DNA of 34,406 bases from Chloroflexi bacterium RBG_13_53_26 (GTDB lineage: Bacteria; Chloroflexota; Dehalococcoidia; UBA2247; RBG-13-53-26): the NCBI GenBank assembly GCA_001795035.1, contig MGMW01000112.1, positions 1 through 34,406 on the forward strand, in the 5' to 3' direction. Positions 24,570 through 32,732 of this stretch are shown here, piece by piece. Position 1 is the first letter of the stretch. Each line of letters starts with the position of its first letter. The translations under genes and the position numbers were made by a program. Below the pieces are notes generated by a model, which was not told the origin of the DNA, did not search any database, and worked only from the letters and a program-made list of their open reading frames with translations.

Positions 24570-25727
24570 CTAAAACCTCGCTTTGGTGGCAATGATTCTT
24601 CGCACTGCCTCCAAGGTTCCCTCTATATCATCGTCTGAAGTGAAGTAGCCGGGACTCAGCCTTATAGTCCCCTGAGGGAACGTTCCTAGCGTCTTGTGTG
24701 CTATGGGCGAGCAGTGCAATCCCGGGCGACACATAATCTGATGGTACTCCTCTAGTTGCATGGCCACTTCTGAAGGAATGAGCCCGGAGATATTGAAAGA
24801 GACGACCGCTACCCGTTTTCTGGGATCACTGTCTCCGTAAATGGTGACACCCGGGATAGCCTTCAATCCATCGATGATTGATCTTGTCAGCACCTGTTCC
24901 CTTTTCTGTATTTCATTTACACCCTGCTCCAGAACGAAGCGCACTCCAGCACCCAGGCCAGCCAGACCCACCGTGTTGGGTGTTCCACTCTCATACTTGT
25001 CAGGCAGAAAATCGGGCTGGTACTCATGTTCGGAGCGGCTACCCGTGCCTCCATATTTGAGAGGTTCGATGCTGGATTCAATACCTTTGCGAATGTACAG
25101 GCCGCCTGTTCCCTGCGGCCCGTAGAGTCCCTTGTGCCCAGAGAAGGCCAGCAGATCGATATGCATCTCCTCTACATCGACGGGATAGCATCCCATGGTC
25201 TGAGCCGCATCAATCATCAGAAGCACTCCGCGACGGCGGGTAATCTGGCCCACTTCGGCTACGGGCAGAAGGGTGCCCACGACATTGGAGGCATGATTGA
25301 GAATGACGAGCCTGGTATGCGGACCAACAGCCTGCTCTACGTCATGGGGATTGAGGAACCCTTCGGAAGAGCATTTGACCACGGTTACTTCGACACCCAG
25401 TTTCTCCATATGACGCAGTGGTCGCATCACCGAGTTGTGCTCCATGCTGCTGGTGATCACATGGTCACCAGGATGCAGGAGTCCTCGTATCACCACATTC
25501 AAGGCTTCGGTGGCATTCGAGGTAAAGACGATACGCATCGGATCACCGATGCCGAAGAGCATGGACAGGGACTCTCTGGTCTCATAGATAATGCGGCCTG
25601 CTTCAATGGAAAGCTGATGTGCGGAGCGGCCGGGGTTGGCCCCCGTATGGCGCATGAAATTATCCATCGCCTGATATACCGCTTCTGGTTTAGGCCAGGA
25701 AGTAGCCGCATTGTCCAGATAAATCAT
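24570..25727 (-). CDS. Cysteine desulfurase/selenocysteine lyase-like PLP enzyme
   Basis: A 385-residue class V aminotransferase-fold enzyme of the IscS/SufS-like group commonly found in selenium loci (TIGR01977-like). YLDNAATSWPKPEAV opens it, the PLP lysine is in AFSGHKGLYGPQGTGG, and the catalytic Cys is in CRPGLHCSPIAH. It would release sulfur or selenium from cysteine/selenocysteine for delivery to SelD. It is the third gene of the yedE operon, 41 bases after tusA. Its stop lies at the start of yedF. Confidence 0.92.
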   Translation of the reverse strand: MIYLDNAATSWPKPEAVYQAMDNFMRHTGANPGRSAHQLSIEAGRIIYETRESLSMLFGIGDPMRIVFTSNATEALNVVIRGLLHPGDHVITSSMEHNSVMRPLRHMEKLGVEVTVVKCSSEGFLNPHDVEQAVGPHTRLVILNHASNVVGTLLPVAEVGQITRRRGVLLMIDAAQTMGCYPVDVEEMHIDLLAFSGHKGLYGPQGTGGLYIRKGIESSIEPLKYGGTGSRSEHEYQPDFLPDKYESGTPNTVGLAGLGAGVRFVLEQGVNEIQKREQVLTRSIIDGLKAIPGVTIYGDSDPRKRVAVVSFNISGLIPSEVAMQLEEYHQIMCRPGLHCSPIAHKTLGTFPQGTIRLSPGYFTSDDDIEGTLEAVRRIIATKARF

Positions 25728-25767
25728 CTCGCGCCCTATCCTATGCTCTTCGACATGAGATTATAGC

Positions 25768-25986
25768 CTACTTTGACGATGGGCTCAGCAGCAGGCGAAA
25801 TCCGTCTTCGATCCTCTCCACCTTGACGGAATAACCCCTGCTTCTGGCCAGGCGAGAGACATTCTCCCTGGAGACCTCGCTCTCCACAAGGACAGACAAC
25901 GGTGCGCTCGGGTTATTGTCAATCGCTTCTTTGGTCTTGACTACGGGTATAGGGCAGGAGAAACCTCTGGCATCTACCTCCATCAT
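25768..25986 (-). CDS. TusA family sulfur/selenium carrier
   Basis: A 72-residue TusA (SirA-like) protein with the single-Cys carrier motif CPIP in VDARGFSCPIPVVKTKEAI. It is a homologue of the first domain of YedF, so the operon has two such carriers. Its ATG overlaps the yedE stop by one base, and the GGAGG that serves it lies inside yedE, so the pair is translationally coupled. TusA and YedE families often co-occur, which suggests that imported selenium or sulfur is handed directly to the carrier. Confidence 0.92.
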   Translation of the reverse strand: MMEVDARGFSCPIPVVKTKEAIDNNPSAPLSVLVESEVSRENVSRLARSRGYSVKVERIEDGFRLLLSPSSK

Positions 25987-27062
25987 CAGGATTGCCTCCT
26001 TTCCTTCATGAGGAAACCAATGACCAGGGCAATGGCCAGTCCGATGCCCACTGCCCAGGCACCAAACGTAGCTACTCCCTTGGTGCTGGCAGCCAGGCCG
26101 AAGTTATGAGCCACAGCCGCGCCAGCTATCATACCGAGGACCGTCATGACGGCATCAGTGTCTCCCTCACCAGAGAGGATCATCTGGCGCAGGGGACAGC
26201 CACCGAGGAGAGTAGCTGCCAGCCCTACCAGTGACATGCTGAAGAAGTTCCACAGGTGATTGTTATGAGCTATTGGCTGATCACTGAAACCCCAGTGACC
26301 CATTTGGCCGAGGATGAGGTTGGTAACCAGTGCCCCGACGAAGAAGGCCGCTATGATGCTAAAAAGGTGAATGTCCTTAATCAGCATCAGATCTCGCCAG
26401 CCCCCCACGAAGCACATCCTGGTCCGCTGAGCTAGAAAGCCGACGCCCAGTCCAATGACCAGAGCTACCCACAGCGCAGCGTGGAGCGCCCCGGGGCCCG
26501 TGGTGCTGGAGAAGATGAAATATGGGGTGAAGATGGCAAACAGGAGAAGGACTATTGTGAATGCAGGGAAAAGCCATCCCGGTAGGGCTGGCAGCTTGGT
26601 GGATCGACCGAGGTTGAAACCTCGCTTGAGGAAGAGGATCCCCAGGAAAGCACCAAAGATCAAGCCAACGAGAGCAGTGATCCCATTAAGATCGCCACCA
26701 GCCAATCGCAGCAAAGCTCTTACAGGGCAGCCTAGGAACACCAGGGCACCGATCATCATCAGGGCACCCAGCAAAAAACGAACTAGAGGCGCAGAGCCAC
26801 CTCTAGTTCGAAATTCCTTGAAGGCAAAAGCAGCGATGAAGCTGCCAAGCACTAGCCCCAGTATTTCAGGGCGGATGTACTGCACCACCTCCGCTCGGTG
26901 CAAGCCGAGCGCTCCGGTGATATCTCTCAGGAAGCAGGCGGCGCAGAAGCCCATGTTGGCTGGATTGCCCCACCTGACTAGTAACGAAGCGAGGACTCCG
27001 AAGACCAGTCCGGAGAAGATCAACAATATACGCGGATTGAGCGATTGAAAGAATCGCCGCAA
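25986..27062 (-). CDS. yedE: YeeE/YedE family membrane transporter, putative selenium transport
   Basis: A 358-residue protein with about ten hydrophobic segments (for example IFSGLVFGVLASLLV, GLVLGSFIAAFAF, LFSIIAAFFVGALV). It has the YeeE/YedE signature Cys positions: GFCAACFLRD, FLGCPVRALLRL, RMCFVGGWRDL and LLGGCPLRQMILSGEGD. Related proteins import thiosulfate; members next to selenium genes form the seleno-YedE group. The start is a TTG eight bases after a strong AGGAGG. It is the first gene of the operon, after a leader of about 150 bases with tiny open frames. Confidence 0.92.
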   Translation of the reverse strand: MRRFFQSLNPRILLIFSGLVFGVLASLLVRWGNPANMGFCAACFLRDITGALGLHRAEVVQYIRPEILGLVLGSFIAAFAFKEFRTRGGSAPLVRFLLGALMMIGALVFLGCPVRALLRLAGGDLNGITALVGLIFGAFLGILFLKRGFNLGRSTKLPALPGWLFPAFTIVLLLFAIFTPYFIFSSTTGPGALHAALWVALVIGLGVGFLAQRTRMCFVGGWRDLMLIKDIHLFSIIAAFFVGALVTNLILGQMGHWGFSDQPIAHNNHLWNFFSMSLVGLAATLLGGCPLRQMILSGEGDTDAVMTVLGMIAGAAVAHNFGLAASTKGVATFGAWAVGIGLAIALVIGFLMKERRQS

Positions 27063-27212
27063 AACAGTTACCTCCTTTTCTAACTATTCTGGTAGAGACT
27101 TCTCTGACGAAGAGCCACGCCCTTCGGCCCAGATTGGTTCACGTTCGGCGATTCATCGATCTCACCCCCTCTCGGCCAGAATCTACGGGAAGAAATACTA
27201 TTGTTCCCGCTT
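27063..27212 (-). promoter_or_regulatory. Long leader of the yedE operon with mini-ORFs
   Basis: From the predicted start near 27212, the 5' leader is about 150 bases. A strong Shine-Dalgarno-like GAGGGGGTGA precedes an ATG at 27156 that opens the five-codon frame Met-Asn-Arg-Arg-Thr, ending in UGA (27139-27141). The UGA overlaps a GTG (27140-27142) that starts a 20-codon frame ending in TAG at 27080-27082, 17 bases before the yedE start. A weak 5-bp hairpin can form about eight bases after the UGA. This could be a selenium-responsive attenuator, but it is only a hypothesis. Confidence 0.35.
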
Positions 27213-27218
27213 CCTGAA

Positions 27219-27248
27219 TTTGTACCATCTCGGGAATCAACTTGTCAA
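27219..27248 (-). promoter_or_regulatory. Promoter of the yedE-selD-selB operon
   Basis: On the minus strand a perfect TTGACA (27243-27248), an 18-bp spacer and TACAAA (27219-27224) with an upstream TGG (extended -10). It is in the divergent gap with selA and points to the selenium operon. Confidence 0.65.
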
Positions 27249-27322
27249 AACATGCTTTTCCTCGCCAGTTTGCCCCTTAATGAGGCCTGTGCTACATTTG
27301 TATGGCCAAGGAGAGGATCAGG

Positions 27323-28714
27323 ATGTCGAACGGTTTTCGCAGTCTCCCCAGCGTGGACAGGTTGTTGGCAGATGAGCGCCTCCAGCCGCTTGAGGCAATA
27401 TATTCTCGCCAATTCATTACCGATGAAGTGCGCCTGATCCTTGAAGAGAGTCGTTCATCGATTGTCAGAGGTCAACCCGCCCCCTCTTTTGATGAATTGT
27501 TGGCATCGGTTTGCGCCCGTGTTGAGTCGCTGGGCCAAATCACACTAAGGCCGGTGATCAACGCCACTGGCGTTGTTCTGCACACCAATCTGGGCCGTGC
27601 GCCCGTCAGCCAGGAAACCGCAACTGCTATGAAGGCGGTCTCACTGGGCTATGTGAATCTGGAATTCGATCTTGAAAGTGGGGCACGCGGGTCTCGCGAA
27701 GTCCACATATCCTCCCTGCTGTGTCGCCTTACGGGGGCCGAAGCAGCCCTGGTGGTGAATAACAACTCCTCTGCAGTTCTCCTCGCCTTGAGTGCCCTGG
27801 CGAAGAAGAAAGAGGTGATTGTGTCCCGAGGGCAAGCAGTAGAGATCGGCGGTGGTTTCCGCATCCCCGATGTGATGCGCCAGAGTGGGGCCAAGCTGGT
27901 GGAAGTGGGTACCACCAATTGTACCTACCCATCGGACTACGAGCAGGCGATTACCGCCAGAACAGCGGCACTGCTCCGTGTGCACTCAAGCAACTTCAAG
28001 ATAATCGGGTTCGCCCAAGAAGTATCTGTAAATGAAATCGCCGAACTGGGGGCAAGGCACAATCTGCCCGTGCTGGATGATTTGGGGAGCGGTTGTCTCC
28101 TGGATACCACCAGATTTGGATTGGGCCCGGAGCCTATGGTTCAGGACAGCATTGCTGCCGGCGTCGCCTTGGCCTTCTTCTCGGGTGATAAGCTCCTGGG
28201 TGGCCCACAAGCCGGCATCATTGTGGGCAAGAAGCACCTCATTGACAAACTCAGGAAACACCCCCTGGCTCGTGCAGCGCGCGTTGACAAAACGAGAATG
28301 GCCGGGCTGGCTGCTACCCTTCTCCATTATCTCAAGGGAGAGGCAGAGCAGAAGATACCAGTGTGGCAGATGATATCGATGCCTCTGGAGGAGATAGAGA
28401 AGCGGGCCAGGGAGTGGTCAGAGCACTTCAAAGGACTGGCCACCGTGACGGAAGGCGAATCTGTAGTGGGAGGGGGTAGCCTGCCGGGAAGCACTCTGCC
28501 TACCAGGCTTCTGGTCATCAAGGGATCAGCCAGGGCAAAAGAGCGGAATACGGTTCAAGCACTGGCGGCCCGGCTAAGGGCTCACCAGCCACCGGTTGTG
28601 GGACGGATAGAAGGTAATTCACTGCTTCTCGACCCCCGCACTGTGTTCCCTGATGAAGACCGTATAGTCCTTGAGGCACTTCGCCACGGCCTGGATTCCC
28701 TGGGAGTGGGCTGA
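27323..28714 (+). CDS. selA: L-seryl-tRNA(Sec) selenium transferase
   Basis: PLP enzyme that converts Ser-tRNA(Sec) to Sec-tRNA with selenophosphate, a cytosolic decamer. The core blocks are present: INATGVVLHTNLGRAP, VNNNSSAVLLALSALA, EIGGGFRIPDVM, the Asp-Asp-Leu-Gly region LDDLGSGCLLD, and the PLP lysine in FFSGDKLLGGPQAGI. The ATG at 27323 follows AAGGAGAGG by a good distance and gives 463 residues, the family's usual length; the ATG at 27302 would add seven. It is divergent from the yedE operon. The cognate tRNA gene selC was not found in the window. Confidence 0.96.
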   Translation: MSNGFRSLPSVDRLLADERLQPLEAIYSRQFITDEVRLILEESRSSIVRGQPAPSFDELLASVCARVESLGQITLRPVINATGVVLHTNLGRAPVSQETATAMKAVSLGYVNLEFDLESGARGSREVHISSLLCRLTGAEAALVVNNNSSAVLLALSALAKKKEVIVSRGQAVEIGGGFRIPDVMRQSGAKLVEVGTTNCTYPSDYEQAITARTAALLRVHSSNFKIIGFAQEVSVNEIAELGARHNLPVLDDLGSGCLLDTTRFGLGPEPMVQDSIAAGVALAFFSGDKLLGGPQAGIIVGKKHLIDKLRKHPLARAARVDKTRMAGLAATLLHYLKGEAEQKIPVWQMISMPLEEIEKRAREWSEHFKGLATVTEGESVVGGGSLPGSTLPTRLLVIKGSARAKERNTVQALAARLRAHQPPVVGRIEGNSLLLDPRTVFPDEDRIVLEALRHGLDSLGVG

Positions 28715-28809
28715 GGGGTTTGAATGAAGATTGTGGGAAGAGAGGTCTTCTCAAGTTCACTTCGGACCAGGAATCAATAGTGTCTGGACAACAAACAAGC
28801 TGAATCGCC

Positions 28810-29052
28810 CTATGTTACCAGACTCCTGGATTCCTCTGTCTCCCATTCGTTTTGGTGAGGTCGAGGTGCCTTGGGCTGTTTCTCTTTACCTTCATTGACT
28901 GGTTGCAGATGGTTACTGAACTCCCTTTGTTGGCCACACAATCTGCACACGCCCTTGCTGGTTTCCTCCTGTGCAAACTCGATTATCCAATGGTGCCTAC
29001 AGGTTCCTTTTGATTCAGTCTGCAGAGCATTCAATCGCCGTTTCACTGGCAT
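28810..29052 (-). CDS. Small zinc-binding-type protein of unknown function
   Basis: An 80-residue protein. After a basic start (MPVKRRLNALQ), it has Cys-Arg-His-His-Trp and, 18 residues later, Cys-Arg-Leu-Cys-Gly: a Cys/His plus CxxC set that could bind zinc. A GQQREFSNHL segment and a charged, disordered tail follow. I chose the ATG at 29052, eight bases after GGAG. A longer frame to 29106 lacks a site. It stands alone, convergent with selA. Function unknown. Confidence 0.65.
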   Translation of the reverse strand: MPVKRRLNALQTESKGTCRHHWIIEFAQEETSKGVCRLCGQQREFSNHLQPVNEGKEKQPKAPRPHQNEWETEESRSLVT

Positions 29053-29307
29053 GGCATCAACTCCGTAATGATATTGAAGACTCGATGAGTTCCCTCTCAG
29101 GAACATTCCCGCTACTGCCGATATAGTCTACGCTGGCATGCTCTCAAGCGTATCACCGCAAGGGCTGATATCCTCTCGTAACTATCACAACAGGCTGTCA
29201 TTCCTCTCCACCAGAACGTGACAAAAGTCGCTTACTGTCCGCCATCAGTTAAATACAATTTATGGTGTATTAAGAACACTGTCTCAAAGAAAGCAGAAGG
29301 AGGTACA

Positions 29308-29724
29308 ATGATGACAGCTATGATAGTAAGACGCCCAAGTATCATCGAGGAGCTAGAGAATCTGACGGACGGGCTGTGGACAAACTGGGAACGTTGGGGT
29401 GGTCATTATATGACCCTGGATGTCCACGAGGCAAATGATGAGTTGGTAGTGAAGGCCGAGCTTCCTGGTGTTGAGAAGGACAGCTTCGATGTGACCATCG
29501 ACGGGGAGTTGCTTCGGATAGAGGCTGAGAAGAAGGGCGCGGATGAGACACAAGAGGGTAGCTACTACCTGCGCGAGAGGCATTATGGTAAGTTCTCACG
29601 AGCTCTATCTCTTCCATTCCCTGTTGACTCTGGCAAGGCATCAGCCACTCTGGAGAATGGAGTCTTGGAGATACGGTTGCCCAAGGCTGAAGAGGCCAAG
29701 AGCAAGCGGATTGAAGTGAAATAG
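29308..29724 (+). CDS. Hsp20/alpha-crystallin small heat-shock protein
   Basis: ATP-independent holdase chaperone of the small heat-shock family, 138 residues. The alpha-crystallin domain runs from about residue 38 to the end: LDVHEANDELVVKAELPGVEK, VTIDGELLRIEAEKK, YYLRERHYGKFSRALSLP, and the A-x-L-ENGVLEIRLPK block. The C-terminal IxI/V-type end is IEVK. AAGGAGG lies four bases before the ATG at 29308 and seven before a second ATG at 29311; either may start it. A CIRCE element is not seen. A terminator follows. Confidence 0.93.
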   Translation: MMTAMIVRRPSIIEELENLTDGLWTNWERWGGHYMTLDVHEANDELVVKAELPGVEKDSFDVTIDGELLRIEAEKKGADETQEGSYYLRERHYGKFSRALSLPFPVDSGKASATLENGVLEIRLPKAEEAKSKRIEVK

Positions 29725-29751
29725 AGCGGACCTCGAATAACGGTTGTAGGG

Positions 29752-29782
29752 GGAGTTGGGGTTTACCCGGCTCCTTCTTTTT
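29752..29782 (+). terminator. Rho-independent terminator of hsp20
   Basis: GGAGTTGGG-GTTTA-CCCGGCTCC (29752-29774) forms a 9-bp stem with two G-T pairs, followed by TTCTTTTTG. It lies 28 bases after the hsp20 stop. Confidence 0.7.
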
Positions 29783-29906
29783 GCCCAAGCGGCCCTCGTG
29801 ACCGTCAATTACCTTGGGGGGCAGTCATATTGGAGGTTTGCTGTCCGTTTGGACCTTGTTGCCGTATCTACGGATCCGATGGACTCTGCCGGGCTGCAAG
29901 CTGGGC

Positions 29907-30182
29907 CTAGAAGGTTCGCTTCACACAGATCGTGGATATTTCGCCCAATTCTATGTCCATTAGGTAACCGCGGTGTTCCGTGTCACCAGGTCGCTCTAGG
30001 GTGTTCTGAACGCCTTCAGAAGTCATCACGATGTCTACTTCTTCGTGGGGCTGCAAGTGCATTATCTGCGACAGTAGCTCGCTGATATCAGAGCCCTGCA
30101 ATGGAGTTTCATCTGAAGCTTTCCCTGACAGCGCATCCGCAGGATGGCCCAACACTGATTGCTGATCGATCGCATAACCCAT
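29907..30182 (-). CDS. Small protein of unknown function
   Basis: A 91-residue acidic protein, without Cys clusters or membrane segments. Its middle, SDISELLSQIMHLQPHEEVDIVMTSEGVQ, looks like a helix followed by a beta strand. The ATG at 30182 follows AAAAGGAG with good spacing, which supports translation; an upstream in-frame start at 30206 has none. It is the last of a run of small minus-strand genes here. No function suggested. Confidence 0.55.
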   Translation of the reverse strand: MGYAIDQQSVLGHPADALSGKASDETPLQGSDISELLSQIMHLQPHEEVDIVMTSEGVQNTLERPGDTEHRGYLMDIELGEISTICVKRTF

Positions 30183-30280
30183 GCTATCTCCTTTTCCGTC
30201 CGTCATTCATCTGTGATCTGATAATGAACGCTGACTATCAGGGCATAGAGGATTCCTGGTATGCCGTCACTATGTCCGGC

Positions 30281-30487
30281 CTACACTCTCGTGCTGGTAG
30301 CGACAGACGTTTGACCAAGCACTTCGTCAACCTTCGATTCTGCGAGTGCCAACAGCTCTTTCAAATCCCTGTTCTCGTGGTCAAGAGTCCTAATACGTTC
30401 CAGCGCCCTGTCTCTCTCCTGGTGAAGAGCCTTGGCGAGGCCAGCAGCCTCTTCCATCTTCTGCAGTATCGATTGTTGTTGTGCCAT
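30281..30487 (-). CDS. Short coiled-coil protein, paralogue of the 1257-1706 gene
   Basis: A 68-residue, highly charged protein predicted as one helix. It begins MAQQQSILQKMEEAAGLAKA and contains ESKVDEVLGQT. It aligns without gaps over 58 residues with the 149-residue protein at 1257-1706, then stops, so it lacks that protein's second half. GAGGGA lies before the ATG. Function unknown. Such a shared module could be an oligomerisation segment. Confidence 0.65.
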   Translation of the reverse strand: MAQQQSILQKMEEAAGLAKALHQERDRALERIRTLDHENRDLKELLALAESKVDEVLGQTSVATSTRV

Positions 30488-30726
30488 ATATTCCCTCGTC
30501 GGTCTTGATTGAAGTGTCCGATGCTACCAGGTGTCTCCGAGCCGCTCCTTCAGACGAGCGCAGAACCGCATGACAGTCGTCACTCCTCAACTGGATTCTA
30601 CGCGAACGGCGTCTCAAACAGACCTCAGGGGTATGACAAAAACTCACCAATAGTTCACACTGGACCAGAGGATCCATGACCCTTCACAAGTCAGGTCTTC
30701 GCCTTGACGCTGGCGTATGTCGGCGT

Positions 30727-30918
30727 TCACTTGCTCCTTCTGACTGCAAGAATGGCGATCAGGACTACCAGACCAAGGAGGGCGAGTCCCACCGGCAATA
30801 TCACACGCCACGTCGTTACTCTGACCAACAACGCAAAACTGAAGCCCAATCCCAGCACCAGAATCCACGCCAGAAGTCCCAATAACAGTTCCATGGCTGA
30901 AGTTCTTACGCTGTGCAT
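30727..30918 (-). CDS. Small membrane protein with two transmembrane segments
   Basis: A 63-residue protein starting MHSVRTSAMELLLGLLAW, with hydrophobic segments at about 9-29 and 38-58 separated by a basic turn (VRVTTWR) and ending VRRSK. I chose the ATG at 30918, seven bases after GGGAG. The longer frame to 30981 lacks a site. It resembles small proteins of unknown role and may be co-transcribed with the SRPBCC gene 72 bases upstream. Confidence 0.6.
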   Translation of the reverse strand: MHSVRTSAMELLLGLLAWILVLGLGFSFALLVRVTTWRVILPVGLALLGLVVLIAILAVRRSK

Positions 30919-30990
30919 ATCGCTTCTCCCGCTTGATGTTCTGTATGTTCTGTCACATTTGTATGTGCAAAAGAAAGGCATCTTCTGCCG

Positions 30991-31440
30991 TCACGATCCC
31001 TCTTCCAGGTACTTGCGGTTTTTTTCCGCCGCAGCTTCCATCTCATCCTCCATCATCTTCTTGATCCACTTCTTCCCAAGCTGGCCCAGAACCTTTCCCG
31101 CCATTCCCCCAAACTTGATGTCCATTGTATAGGTCACCTTGGTCCCTTCAGATACTGACTCAAAGGTTGTCGTTGATTTCGAGCCTTGCCCCGGACCTGA
31201 CACTACTTCGGAGTCGATGCGATGCGGCAGATGGAGCACCGTTTTATGCGTGGTCTTCAATCGTCGACGTCCCGCATCCCGTTCTTCCTCAACCAGTATC
31301 TCATTCTCACGGCTGCTCACGATCTTGAACGATGCGTCATCGCTTGAATGCATACTGAAGTATAGCTCGGGATTGCCGAAATACTCGACCACCTTCTCTA
31401 TTGGGACTCGGATGACCTTTCGTAGCTGAACCTTGGCCAT
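30991..31440 (-). CDS. SRPBCC-family (START/Bet v1-like) protein
   Basis: A 149-residue protein with the polyketide-cyclase/SRPBCC fold pattern: KVIRVPIEKVVEYFGNPELYF, a central run of strands (EILVEEERDAGRRRLKTTHK, STTTFESVSEGTKVTYTMDI) and a long C-terminal helix (KKWIKKMMEDEMEAAAEK). Such proteins bind a hydrophobic ligand in a deep pocket. No catalytic residue is evident. Its start follows GTGAAAG, and a promoter lies about 115 bases upstream. Confidence 0.85.
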   Translation of the reverse strand: MAKVQLRKVIRVPIEKVVEYFGNPELYFSMHSSDDASFKIVSSRENEILVEEERDAGRRRLKTTHKTVLHLPHRIDSEVVSGPGQGSKSTTTFESVSEGTKVTYTMDIKFGGMAGKVLGQLGKKWIKKMMEDEMEAAAEKNRKYLEEGS

Positions 31441-31555
31441 GCTTTCACCTCACGATAGACCGCGCAGTATAAAAACTGTTGAAGGTTGTGAACTCCGACT
31501 GTTGTTTTCGCCGAAGAGGTTGCCCCTTCCATCGACTGCGCGAAGCCGGAGGAAG

Positions 31556-31584
31556 ATTATACCATCGTAAGCCTCATCCTCCAA
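31556..31584 (-). promoter_or_regulatory. Promoter for the SRPBCC gene
   Basis: On the minus strand TTGGAG (31579-31584), a 17-bp spacer and a perfect TATAAT (31556-31561) preceded by TGG (extended -10). The rest of 31441-31840 shows no convincing gene. Confidence 0.6.
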
Positions 31585-31840
31585 CTCTCACGCCCGGCAT
31601 TCAGAATACGCCACTGCAACTCGGATCGGACCGTCCATGGAGGGAATATGTCTGTAACCCTCCAGGCTAGAGGACACTCTTTCGAAGACAGCATGAATCC
31701 TACAAGTCGCCACCGGGGTCCATTCAATGCTGACAGGTGAGGGTGCTATGAGGAACACAAGAGACTCACAGGTCCACGGCCAATCCGAATCTATGGAAAC
31801 AGGAGCACCACAATGCGAGTACAACAGGTGGGGCATCGAA

Positions 31841-32062
31841 TCAGGATCGGTGTAGGTCTCTCCACAATTGCCAGAGAGCATAAAGGGCAACAAGAACACA
31901 TAGTCCCAGCTCCAACCCTCTGACCCACGCATTAGGTTCGACTGCCTTCACAGCCCCATTTATCCACATCAGGGCAAATACGCCTGACAGGCCTATGAAT
32001 CCACAACACAACAAGAACAAGGGCAACGCCCGACCGTTCAATACGCGTCTGACTCTGCCCAT
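31841..32062 (-). CDS. Small membrane protein with two transmembrane segments
   Basis: A 73-residue protein from the ATG at 32062 (MGRVRRVLNGRALPLFLLCC), with hydrophobic segments at about 13-33 and 45-64 and a basic start. A GGAG lies twelve bases before it, which is long spacing; a GTG at 32098 would add 12 residues. Its start overlaps the end of the next upstream membrane-protein gene by 25 bases, so the two may be coupled. Function unknown. Confidence 0.5.
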   Translation of the reverse strand: MGRVRRVLNGRALPLFLLCCGFIGLSGVFALMWINGAVKAVEPNAWVRGLELGLCVLVALYALWQLWRDLHRS

Positions 32063-32592
32063 ATTCTTATTCGTCTCCACACGCCATTGGTTTGCCACTT
32101 TCGACTTCCATACATTGGTACACCCGCAACAGCTTGTTGCATCTGTTTTCTGGGTTCAGATCGCCTATGAGGCTCCCTGCAGGGAATAAGTAAGATCAGA
32201 GACAGAATAACCATGAGCCCTACCTGAATACCTAGTGAGTCCAGGGCATCAACGTCTCTTATATATCTGGGGAATATACCACTCAGATGTATCCATCTTC
32301 CTTGAGAGCCTAATATCCATTCAAAGTCCCAGCATAGCCAAGCCCAGAGGCCTGACAGCAAATACCATCTGCCCTTTGTGACTACTGCCGAGACTGCCAG
32401 TACATGAACTCCTATAAGAATACCCCAGTACCACCATGGGCCATGAAGCCCATGATAAGCTCCGATTTCGTCCAGTACCCAGTGGGAAACAAACCCACCT
32501 GCTAGAGTAAGGCTGACCTTAGCCCAGAGTGGCTTTCTCCTCACCACTTCATATACAGTGGCCCCAGCTAATAAGTGCGCCCCAACCCACAT
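32038..32592 (-). CDS. Membrane protein resembling YdjM/DUF457 metal-dependent hydrolases
   Basis: A 184-residue protein with about four hydrophobic segments. GAHLLAGA near the start and SHWVLDE (with GAYHG after it) give the His and Asp pattern of the YdjM/DUF457 group. The Trp-rich middle (GPWWYWG, LLSGLWAWLCWDFEW) is membrane-embedded. The C-terminal 45 residues are basic and cytoplasmic-looking. The DUF457 link is by motif only and not sure. The ribosome binding site is weak (AGGA next to the ATG). Confidence 0.6.
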   Translation of the reverse strand: MWVGAHLLAGATVYEVVRRKPLWAKVSLTLAGGFVSHWVLDEIGAYHGLHGPWWYWGILIGVHVLAVSAVVTKGRWYLLSGLWAWLCWDFEWILGSQGRWIHLSGIFPRYIRDVDALDSLGIQVGLMVILSLILLIPCREPHRRSEPRKQMQQAVAGVPMYGSRKWQTNGVWRRIRIWAESDAY

Positions 32593-32732
32593 TCCTGCTC
32601 TACCCCCTGATAGACATGCTCTATGTCGCTATCTTCCCAGCCAAAAGACCGTGTGCGAGATACACCCCCTACCTCCTAGTAGAATTTGGGCAACCTGCAC
32701 CAACCAGTTCGGAGTAAGACCAAATGGCGGCA

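Noticed and set aside
20793..28714. tRNA-Sec (selC) within the selenium locus
   Set aside because: Intergenic gaps were scanned by eye for a TCA anticodon arm and a long variable arm; none was found.
31588..31932. 114-codon minus-strand frame upstream of the SRPBCC gene
   Set aside because: It overlaps a better-supported membrane-protein gene and a promoter, and its translation resembles no protein.
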